From NCBI GenBank assembly GCA_026989045.1, contig JALSJY010000168.1, forward strand, positions 1 through 14,495: DNA of 14,495 bases, in the 5' to 3' direction. Source of the stretch: Hyphomicrobiales bacterium. Lineage in GTDB: Bacteria > Pseudomonadota > Alphaproteobacteria > Rhizobiales > Devosiaceae. A program made the translations under genes and the position numbers. A model generated the notes under the pieces. The model was given only the letters and a program-made list of their open reading frames with translations, ran no database searches and was not told where the DNA came from. Numbering within the stretch: position 1 is the stretch's first letter; each line of letters starts with the position of its first letter. This document shows positions 8,290 through 13,864 of the stretch, one piece after another.

Positions 8290-8856
8290 TTAAGGGCAGC
8301 TGCCATTTAGACCAATGCATGAACCGGCTCGTGGTAGGTGATAGAAAATTTGGTAAAAATCTAAATTTCCTGGAAAAATATATGTTATCATTGGCTGATA
8401 AGCCAGTGAGGCTTCAGAAATTATTACATAATTATCTTTGGCTACATCTATTATATTAGCTGGCAAGTTAATTGCGCTACGAGGTGAGCCACCATTAAAG
8501 CCACGACTCCAAACTATTGATGTTTGGCCAGCCGGATTTACATATACGTTGGTAATAATTTGTTTTACCTCTGTAGCTGGATAGGGGGCAATGATTGTTT
8601 GAGCTGCTTTAAAATAGTCATTTAACATAGTAGAGGTAATATTATTTTCAGTTTGTGCAACTAAATCACCAAGCGCAGAGGTAATAGAAATAATTCTATT
8701 ATGGTATGAAATTGCCCGGCTTGCTTCTAATGTTCCAAGGTAAATTAACAGCATTAGAGGAAGAATAAGGGCAAATTCAACCGCAGCAACGCCTTGGTTG
8801 GCATGCTTAAAGCGAGAAAGTAAATTTGATATTTTTAAAATCATGACATTATTCAT
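8290..8856 (-). CDS. TadE/TadG-like pseudopilin of the Tad pilus
   Basis: Envelope protein of 188 residues from the start chosen here. A short basic N-terminus is followed by QG-VAAVEFALILPLML: Gly22 before the predicted cut, Glu at +5 of the mature protein (E27), then a long hydrophobic helix. This is the class III prepilin signal processed by CpaA and seen in TadE/TadF pseudopilins. The rest is a periplasmic domain ending with two nearby cysteines (GSCIGLNGSCP), which could form a disulphide. The open frame continues upstream to 8982, but that part lies over the preceding gene. ATGs at 8874, 8856 and 8844 are possible, none with a strong Shine-Dalgarno sequence; 8856 sits four bases after the upstream stop. 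It is the last gene of the minus-strand pilus unit. Confidence 0.82.
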   Translation of the reverse strand: MNNVMILKISNLLSRFKHANQGVAAVEFALILPLMLLIYLGTLEASRAISYHNRIISITSALGDLVAQTENNITSTMLNDYFKAAQTIIAPYPATEVKQIITNVYVNPAGQTSIVWSRGFNGGSPRSAINLPANIIDVAKDNYVIISEASLAYQPMITYIFPGNLDFYQIFYHLPRAGSCIGLNGSCP

Positions 8857-8860
8857 TTCT

Positions 8861-9427
8861 TTAAAATGGCTCATTGCGCCAAACTCGTGCAGAACCAAGA
8901 AGAATTTTTCCGTCTGGGCCAGCACCAATGTTGAGCCATTTAAAGTCAATAACTGGATCCCATTTATAATAGGCCTCAGCAATGATTATCGATTTGCCAA
9001 TACCATCATTATATTGCTCTACTAATGTCCAAGCTCCAGTAGCTGGATCAATAACACTAAGAGCTGCCTGACTTGCATTAAAATCAGGCAAATGCCTCAC
9101 TCGAATTTTGATATCATTACAAGATAGTAAACCAACTATTTGATCACATAATTTTTCTCTAAAATTTGCTATAGTAAAATTTTGTGCTTCAGCCTGACCA
9201 GTTCTAATAAGCCGAATACTGTCATTGACGGCATTATCTAAAAGCATGCCAGCAATAAAAACAATTGCAGTTTGTAAAATGATGGCAATAATAGAAATGA
9301 ATGGCACTGCGAGCAAACCAAACTCTATAGCAGTAACTCCGCGCTCATCATTAATGAAGGAGCGCTTGTTTTTTGAAGTCGTAAGGTGGTTCGTTTTTTT
9401 CTTAAATATTTGCATCACTATATCCAC
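8861..9427 (-). CDS. TadE/TadG-like pseudopilin of the Tad pilus
   Basis: Protein of 188 residues. A basic, hydrophilic leader of 30 residues (KKKTNHLTTSKNKRSF) ends in ERG-VTAIEFGLLAVPFISIIAII. This is a prepilin-type site with Gly30 before the cut and Glu35 at +5, followed by a transmembrane helix, as in TadE-family pseudopilins thought to start or support Flp pilus assembly. The periplasmic part has cysteines in the segment CDQIVGLLSC. The start given is GTG (9427); an in-frame ATG four codons inside (9415) is equally plausible. Neither has a strong ribosome site. It lies 116 bp after the PF13629 gene and is followed after four bases by a second pseudopilin gene, so the two are co-transcribed. 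Confidence 0.82.
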   Translation of the reverse strand: MDIVMQIFKKKTNHLTTSKNKRSFINDERGVTAIEFGLLAVPFISIIAIILQTAIVFIAGMLLDNAVNDSIRLIRTGQAEAQNFTIANFREKLCDQIVGLLSCNDIKIRVRHLPDFNASQAALSVIDPATGAWTLVEQYNDGIGKSIIIAEAYYKWDPVIDFKWLNIGAGPDGKILLGSARVWRNEPF

Positions 9428-9543
9428 TTTGAGAGGACATTATATATATTCAAAACTAATGAGAGGTTATTGGTGGTAAAAATTGAAGTGCAAAATATTT
9501 AATTGGTGAAAATAAAGTTAATGTAAAAACCCAAATTAAAGCT

Positions 9544-10044
9544 TTATTGCGCAGCCTCTTCAATAATATTAGATGATGCGACTATGCCAGAAGTGAAATT
9601 TATATCATCACCAAGGGTTGCTGTTGGCTGGCAAACAGGCTCACAGGCCAATGTATTTCTAGCTTGACCCATATATATTGTAATCACAGATGCTTTAGTC
9701 TGAACTACTTCTATCAATGTATCAGCAATTGGGTTTCCTGCACCATCAAGCACAATTAAATTTGTTTGGCCATAAGACTTGCCAGTTAAAATAAGAGTTT
9801 GAGCATCTTGAATGGTCACATCTGCAATGCCAGGATTACCAATGATAACTGTGGCGGCAGGTGAGTTAACTCGCAATACTCTGGCCATATTAACATTTAC
9901 TGTAATTGCACCTTGCACAGTTATCGCAGCCTTTATTTGGGGGCTATCAATTTGAGCCTGTGCAAATGAAGAAGAAATAGGCGTGAATATTGCAAAAACA
10001 CTAAATAAACTAATAAGCGCGGCAGTAGAATTTATTTTAAGCAT
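9544..10044 (-). CDS. Secreted pilus-assembly protein with CpaC N-terminal domain (PF13629 type)
   Basis: Protein of 166 residues with a clear signal peptide (hydrophobic core 8-20, likely cut after SSSFAQA, residue 30). Residues ~40-115 resemble the N-terminal domain of alphaproteobacterial CpaC secretins (VNMARVLRVN, TVIIGNPGIADV, AQTLILTGKSYGQTNLIVLD), the same fold as residues ~50-125 of CpaC at 12384-13808, but here with no secretin pore domain. A CEPVC pair (134-138) could form a disulphide. It probably acts in the periplasm beside the secretin during Flp pilus assembly. It is the first gene of the minus-strand unit and is transcribed away from flp. No good Shine-Dalgarno sequence precedes the ATG. 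The domain call is firm; the exact role is inferred. Confidence 0.82.
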   Translation of the reverse strand: MLKINSTAALISLFSVFAIFTPISSSFAQAQIDSPQIKAAITVQGAITVNVNMARVLRVNSPAATVIIGNPGIADVTIQDAQTLILTGKSYGQTNLIVLDGAGNPIADTLIEVVQTKASVITIYMGQARNTLACEPVCQPTATLGDDINFTSGIVASSNIIEEAAQ

Positions 10045-10309
10045 GAAACTATCTAATCCAAACTGATAATAATATTGTGCTTAAGTATCGCTTGAAATGG
10101 TGAATAAATAGAAAACATAAGACTTTTTGAAAATAATTTTTATGTCCTATAATATAATGTCAGATTTGTAAGAACAAAAAATCAAGTTAATATGTTGATA
10201 ACTATAAGTAACCAAAGTAGTTTTTAGATAAAATTCTATCTATCACATTAACATAATTTCAATTGGCCTGTGATAGTTTTATTTTCGAATTCGGCAGTTG
10301 AGTGTCGGA

Positions 10310-10337
10310 TTGGAAACTCAATTGTTTGAATTATACA
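10310..10337 (+). promoter_or_regulatory. Possible sigma-70 promoter of flp
   Basis: TTGGAA (10310-10315), then 16 bases, then TATACA (10332-10337). The -35 box matches TTGACA at four of six positions and the -10 box is close to TATAAT. Transcription would start near 10343-10345, giving a leader of about 30 bases before flp that contains a good ribosome site (AAAGGA, 10361-10366). This is a pattern match only. Confidence 0.4.
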
Positions 10338-10351
10338 GTCTCAGATGAGAC
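10338..10351. repeat. Perfect 14-bp dyad (operator or leader hairpin) before flp
   Basis: GTCTCA-GA-TGAGAC is a perfect inverted repeat of six bases with a two-base centre. It starts directly after the proposed -10 box and would cover the start of transcription, which is where a repressor would bind. It ends ten bases before the flp ribosome site. A two-base loop is too tight for a full RNA hairpin, so protein binding to DNA is the better reading. No second copy was noticed in the window. Confidence 0.5.
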
Positions 10352-10373
10352 GTGAAATAAAAAGGAAAATAAA

Positions 10374-10550
10374 ATGAATAAGATTAAAAGCTTTATTAAA
10401 GACGAATCTGGTGCAACAGCTATTGAATATGGCCTAATTGCAGCTCTTATCGCAGTTGGTATTATTGCAGCTGCAACAACACTTGGTGAAGAGTTAACTG
10501 CTCTGTTTGAAAGCATTGGCGATAAGCTTTCTGCCAACAACGCTACATAA
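10374..10550 (+). CDS. flp: Flp/Fap-type major pilin
   Basis: A 58-residue prepilin, the main subunit of the type IVc (Tad) pilus used for surface attachment. The leader MNKIKSFIKDESG is cut after Gly13 by the CpaA peptidase. The mature protein begins ATAIEYGLIAALIAVGIIAA, with the diagnostic Glu-Tyr at +5/+6 (E18, Y19) and a single hydrophobic helix, followed by a short polar tail ending SANNAT. A good Shine-Dalgarno sequence (AAAGGA, 10361-10366) lies seven bases before the ATG. A strong terminator follows 31 bases after the stop, so it is probably made as its own abundant short transcript, apart from the assembly genes. The length and the motif leave little doubt. Confidence 0.96.
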   Translation: MNKIKSFIKDESGATAIEYGLIAALIAVGIIAAATTLGEELTALFESIGDKLSANNAT

Positions 10551-10581
10551 AGCCTAAGTGCTTAATATTACGATATGATTT

Positions 10582-10607
10582 GGGAGGCCGTTTGGCCTCC
10601 CTTTTTT
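10582..10607 (+). terminator. Rho-independent terminator after flp
   Basis: GGGAGGCC (10582-10589), loop GTTT, then a perfect GGCCTCCC (10594-10601) and six T residues (10602-10607). The 8-bp GC-rich stem with a T-run is a textbook intrinsic terminator, and it lies between flp and cpaA. It should end or strongly reduce transcription from the flp promoter. Confidence 0.93.
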
Positions 10608-10624
10608 ATGAAGTTATTTATTAG

Positions 10625-10639
10625 ATTCTTAATAAGAAT
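10625..10639. repeat. 15-bp palindrome between flp terminator and cpaA
   Basis: ATTCTTA-A-TAAGAAT is a perfect 7+1+7 inverted repeat. It lies 45 bp upstream of the cpaA start and just before a TATAAA (10647-10652) that could serve as a -10 box. Because the terminator upstream isolates cpaA from flp, a promoter must lie in this 76-bp stretch or readthrough must occur, and the palindrome is well placed to be an activator or repressor site. AT-rich DNA gives such palindromes by chance fairly often. Confidence 0.4.
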
Positions 10640-10683
10640 TATTCATTATAAACTAGTCTTAGATTTTTATTAAAGGTATCATT

Positions 10684-11235
10684 ATGGGCATGTTGGCGTT
10701 ATTTATATTTCCATTTTTTATGGCTTATGCAGCTTTTTCTGATCTTTTAACAATGCGTATTTCAAATAAGATTGTTCTGGGCTTAATTATTAGCTTTATT
10801 ATTTTAGCAATAATAATTGGTATGCCTATGGCGCAAGTTACTAACCATTTAATCATTGCATTAGTGGTATTGGTTGGATCATTTGCTTTATTCAGTTTTG
10901 GCTGGATTGGCGGAGGAGATGCAAAATTAGCAGCAGCTAGTGCTCTTTGGTTAGGTTCATCTATAACTTTGGAATATTTAGTATATGCTACGATTGCTGG
11001 TGGGTTTTTAACAATATTAATATTGGTTTTGCGTCGTTTGCCAATGCCATTTGGGCTTGGCAAAATTGTTTGGATTGCAAGATTACATAAAGATGGTGAG
11101 GGTGTTCCTTATGGAATAGCTTTGGCAATATCTGGCTTGCTAGTATATCCTCAAACATTGGTTTTTACACATTTTACAGGCCAAGAGCCTTTCTCAAAAG
11201 GCATGTTCCCCCTATTAGAAAAGCTACTTACCTAA
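10684..11235 (+). CDS. cpaA: Prepilin peptidase of the Tad pilus (CpaA/TadV)
   Basis: Inner-membrane aspartic protease of 183 residues with about five or six membrane helices. It removes the leader from Flp and from the TadE-type pseudopilins. The two catalytic aspartates of the A24 family are D20 (AAFSDLLTMRISN) and D79 in the GGGDAKLAA motif (76-84). It is the short, single-domain form without the N-methyltransferase domain of PilD. AAAGG (10672-10676) lies seven bases before the ATG. It is separated from flp by a terminator and from cpaB by 116 bp. All three proteins in the window with a class III signal (Flp and two pseudopilins) are likely substrates. Confidence 0.92.
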   Translation: MGMLALFIFPFFMAYAAFSDLLTMRISNKIVLGLIISFIILAIIIGMPMAQVTNHLIIALVVLVGSFALFSFGWIGGGDAKLAAASALWLGSSITLEYLVYATIAGGFLTILILVLRRLPMPFGLGKIVWIARLHKDGEGVPYGIALAISGLLVYPQTLVFTHFTGQEPFSKGMFPLLEKLLT

Positions 11236-11237
11236 AA

Positions 11238-11269
11238 TTAACTAAAATTTATAACCCCTGATTAACCAA
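11238..11269 (+). promoter_or_regulatory. CtrA-like sequences upstream of cpaB
   Basis: TTAA-N7-TTAT at 11238-11252 resembles the full CtrA motif TTAA-N7-TTAA, and TTAACCAA at 11262-11269 resembles the half-site form TTAACCAT. A TTGACG (11273-11278) follows but has no good -10 partner at 16-18 bases. CtrA control of pilus genes is known in Caulobacter. Here the assignment rests on a short AT-rich match and is weak. Confidence 0.28.
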
Positions 11270-11351
11270 AACTTGACGCTTTTTGTTGCAAACTGTCACT
11301 CAATTAGAAATGGGCGTTTTTGCGCTCATGAGATATTTGGAGTTCGGTTTG

Positions 11352-12368
11352 ATGAAACAGGCGCGTATTTTGCTTTTATCAGTTGCGATTGTTGCTGGGG
11401 GTCTGGCTGCCTTTTTGGCAACGCGAGGTGGCGAGCCACAGGTTATACAAAGTGCAACTGAAATAGAACAAGAAGCTAGAACTCAAATTATGATTGCAAC
11501 AAAGGCAATTGGTGTTGGTGAGAGGTTAAATCCATCACTCATAAGGTGGGAGGATTGGCCAAGCGGGGCTGTTCGTCCTGAATATATTACTAATGATGCA
11601 GCACCAGGCGCTTTAGAGGACTTATCTGGAGCAGTGGCAAGGTTTGAATTTTTTGAAGGTGAGCCTATTCGCCAAGCTAAATTAGTCCACTCTGATCAAG
11701 GGTTTTTGTCAGCAGTAATTTCACCTGGAATGCGTGCTGTTTCAATTGGGGTAAGCGCAGAGAGCGGCGCTGGTGGCTTTATTGTTCCTAATGATCGTGT
11801 GGATGTGGTTTTAACTTCTGATTCGGAATTTGGAGAGCGTTCTGACACTATTTTGCTAAATGTAAAAGTATTGATAATTGATAGACGGCTTGGCCAACTT
11901 GGTGAAACCGGTGGCTCTGACGACCCTAGTAATCCAGAGGGTCGGTCTTTTGAAAATGAAACAATTGCCGTGCTTGAGTTAGATCCATCACAATCTGAAA
12001 TTGTTATAAATGCCTCAGAAATTGGAGAGTTGGCTCTAGTTTTGCGTTCGGTTTCAGATTTTGATGAAAAAATACCGATGGGCGTAGCTCGGCAAAATAA
12101 CACGATTGTTCGCGTAATCGGATATGGCAAAGGTGAAGATGTTCGTCCAAATGAAATAAAAGTTGCTCAGCCAACAAGTTATCAACCTGCAGATACTACA
12201 GCAGGTGAAAATATTCCAATTGACGCCTATCCTGAAGAAATGGTGTTTGATCCAAATAGTGGAGATTTGGTTGAAAGAGATATGTTTAATACGGGTTCAA
12301 TTAGTAATTCTGATTATGAATTAAGACAAATTATAGGCGCATCTACTCAGGACGCTCAAAAGCAATAA
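11352..12368 (+). CDS. cpaB: Flp pilus assembly protein CpaB (RcpC)
   Basis: Periplasmic protein anchored by an N-terminal helix (residues 5-23) and needed with the CpaC secretin for Tad pilus assembly. From this start it has 338 residues. MKQARILLLSVAIVAGG with LATRGG (22-27) is the standard alphaproteobacterial CpaB beginning. A SAF-type domain spans about 46-112, and an RcpC/CpaB domain about 117-258 (VISPGMRAVSIGV, FIVPNDRVDVVLT). Residues ~261-338 are polar, acidic and Pro-rich, look disordered, and make this protein longer than the ~260-280 residues I would expect. GGAG at 11339-11342, nine bases upstream, supports this ATG. The frame is open further upstream to a TTG at 11283, but those residues look non-native. 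cpaC follows after 15 bases. Confidence 0.9.
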   Translation: MKQARILLLSVAIVAGGLAAFLATRGGEPQVIQSATEIEQEARTQIMIATKAIGVGERLNPSLIRWEDWPSGAVRPEYITNDAAPGALEDLSGAVARFEFFEGEPIRQAKLVHSDQGFLSAVISPGMRAVSIGVSAESGAGGFIVPNDRVDVVLTSDSEFGERSDTILLNVKVLIIDRRLGQLGETGGSDDPSNPEGRSFENETIAVLELDPSQSEIVINASEIGELALVLRSVSDFDEKIPMGVARQNNTIVRVIGYGKGEDVRPNEIKVAQPTSYQPADTTAGENIPIDAYPEEMVFDPNSGDLVERDMFNTGSISNSDYELRQIIGASTQDAQKQ

Positions 12369-12383
12369 GGTGATAAGAAAATT

Positions 12384-13808
12384 ATGAAAAAAATCTCAAC
12401 TAAATTAGGTTTTGATATAATGATTTCAAAAGCACCAAAAATAATTGCTGCAATGCTTTTGGGCTCTGCTTTGTTGGTGGGAATGATGTCGGCAGGTGTT
12501 GCTCAGGTTTCTCACCTTAGGATTTCACAAGCGGAAACTGGTGCTACACAATTTTTACAGGTGGGGCACAATAAGTCGGTTATTGTTGATTTGCCAGCAG
12601 AAGTGGGAGAGGTGATTGTATCACAGCCAGAAGTAGCTGGTGTGATTATGAGATCAAAACGTCGTGCTATTATTCAAGGCGTTGGTGTTGGTGGAACCAA
12701 TATTTTCTTCTTGAGTAGAACAGGTGCTAGAATTGCGGTGCTTGAAATTACGGTTTCCGCTGATTCTTCTGGTTTAGAGAAGACTTTGGCGCGTATTATT
12801 CCTGGCTCGGATATAAAAGTTCAAGTATTTGGAGAAAGGGTTGTTCTTTCAGGGACTGCTCAGTCTGGCGATGATATGGACAAAGCCATTTCAATTGCTG
12901 CGCAATTTACTGGCTCTCAAGAAAATATTGCAAATATAATTACGGTTTCTGGCTCGCAACAAGTGATGCTTAAGGTTACAGTTGCTGAAGTTTCTCGTGA
13001 AGCTGTCAAGCAATTGGGGATAAATTTAAGTGCTAATTTTACATCTGGAGCTTTAAATACAGGTATTGTAAATGCGCCTTCATTAGGTGGGGCATCAAAT
13101 GTTATTCCAACTAACACTATTACTGCTGGTATTGGTTTAGGTAATTTATCGATCAATGCTACTCTTAAAGCGCTTGAGAGAAGTGGTGCTATTAGAACAT
13201 TAGCTGAACCCACTCTTACAGCCATGTCTGGTCAGTCTGCTGAATTTTTAGCAGGTGGTGAGTTTCCAGTTCCCTCTGGTATTGAAGATGGACGCATTAC
13301 TTTTGAGTTTAAACGATTTGGGGTGGATCTTAAATTTACTCCAACGGTAAAGTCTAATGGTATTATTGGACTTGAGATTGATACAAAAGTCTCTGAGCCA
13401 ACAACTGAGGGTGGATTTAATATTGGTGGCATTACTATTCCTGCTACTCGTGATCGTCAGGCTAAAACTTCAGTTGAGTTAAGATCAGGCACAACAATGT
13501 CAATTGCAGGCTTAATAGATGATAGGGTGCGCACTCAGATTAACTCATTACCTGGAATTGGTAATTTACCAATTCTTGGTGCTTTGTTTCGCTCGCGTGA
13601 TTTTGTGCACTCCCAGACAGAGCTATTAATTTTGGTAACTCCTGTGCTGGCTACACCTGGGGAAGCAATTGATTTGCCAACTGACAAAATGGTGTTTGCT
13701 GGAGATGCAGAAGCTATTTTCCTTGGCCACATTGAAAAGCTTTATGGTGTCGGTGGCGGTGCTGGAGAAAATGAATATCAAGGCTCAATTGGCTTTGTGC
13801 TTGATTAA
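12384..13808 (+). CDS. cpaC: Type II/IV secretin of the Tad pilus (CpaC/RcpA)
   Basis: Outer-membrane pore through which the Flp pilus leaves the cell; 474 residues. A signal peptide (hydrophobic 19-38, likely cut after GVA, residue 40) is followed by a PF13629 domain (~50-125; HNKSVIVDLPAEVGEVIVS, RAIIQGVGVGGTNIFFL). Next comes a BON-like segment (~128-190; VFGERVVLSGTAQS), then the secretin domain (~195-422), with AEFLAGGEFPVPSG (286-299), FKRFGVDLKFTP (309-320), VELRSGTTMSIAGLI (364-378) and the closing LPGIGNLPILGALFRSR...TELLILVTP. The given ATG has AAGG 13 bases upstream; an in-frame ATG at 12420 would keep the signal peptide and remains possible. It sits between cpaB and cpaE, the usual tad order. 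Confidence 0.94.
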   Translation: MKKISTKLGFDIMISKAPKIIAAMLLGSALLVGMMSAGVAQVSHLRISQAETGATQFLQVGHNKSVIVDLPAEVGEVIVSQPEVAGVIMRSKRRAIIQGVGVGGTNIFFLSRTGARIAVLEITVSADSSGLEKTLARIIPGSDIKVQVFGERVVLSGTAQSGDDMDKAISIAAQFTGSQENIANIITVSGSQQVMLKVTVAEVSREAVKQLGINLSANFTSGALNTGIVNAPSLGGASNVIPTNTITAGIGLGNLSINATLKALERSGAIRTLAEPTLTAMSGQSAEFLAGGEFPVPSGIEDGRITFEFKRFGVDLKFTPTVKSNGIIGLEIDTKVSEPTTEGGFNIGGITIPATRDRQAKTSVELRSGTTMSIAGLIDDRVRTQINSLPGIGNLPILGALFRSRDFVHSQTELLILVTPVLATPGEAIDLPTDKMVFAGDAEAIFLGHIEKLYGVGGGAGENEYQGSIGFVLD

Positions 13809-13827
13809 ATAATTTAGAGAAGTTTTG

Positions 13828-13848
13828 GGCAGGGATTTGTCCCTAGCC
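13828..13848 (+). promoter_or_regulatory. Stem-loop directly upstream of the cpaE ribosome site
   Basis: GGCAGGGA (13828-13835), loop TTTG, TCCCT (13840-13844), a single bulged A, then GCC (13846-13848) form an eight-pair stem that ends two bases before the cpaE Shine-Dalgarno sequence (AGGAG, 13851-13855). There is no T-run after it, so it is not a terminator. It may shield the 3' end of the upstream mRNA or tune cpaE translation. Confidence 0.5.
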
Positions 13849-13864
13849 ATAGGAGTTTTAAGTA

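Larger units (their letters stand above)
10045..10373. promoter_or_regulatory. Divergent intergenic control region of the two pilus units
   Basis: These 329 bp hold no credible gene and are markedly AT-rich. They must contain the promoter of flp (rightward) and of the PF13629/pseudopilin unit (leftward). On the flp side I see a possible sigma-70 promoter and a dyad, listed separately. There is one near match to the CtrA consensus TTAA-N7-TTAAC at 10187-10202 (TTAA-N7-ATAAC) and a weaker one at 10248-10262. CtrA controls the pilin gene in Caulobacter, so this is a reasonable but unproven regulator; TTAA is frequent in such AT-rich DNA. A clear leftward promoter was not found. A CGAATTCG palindrome lies near 10286-10293. 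Confidence 0.55.

Noticed and set aside
8857..8982. N-terminal extension of the last pseudopilin gene, open to 8982 on the minus strand
   Set aside because: It lies wholly over the C-terminal coding part of the preceding pseudopilin gene, and the TadE signal needs only a short leader; a start at 8874-8844 fits better.
9428..9543. Possible small gene, terminator or promoter between the PF13629 gene and the first pseudopilin
   Set aside because: Only AT-rich sequence and a short TAAAGCTTTA palindrome at the stop codon (9537-9546) were seen; nothing that supports a feature.
10260..10285. Sigma-54 promoter suggested by TTGGCCTG upstream of flp
   Set aside because: The GC pair required 10 bases after the GG is absent.
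11283..11351. TTG start giving CpaB 23 extra residues
   Set aside because: The extra residues do not look like CpaB, while MKQARILLLSVAIVAGG at 11352 is the usual family start and has GGAG upstream.
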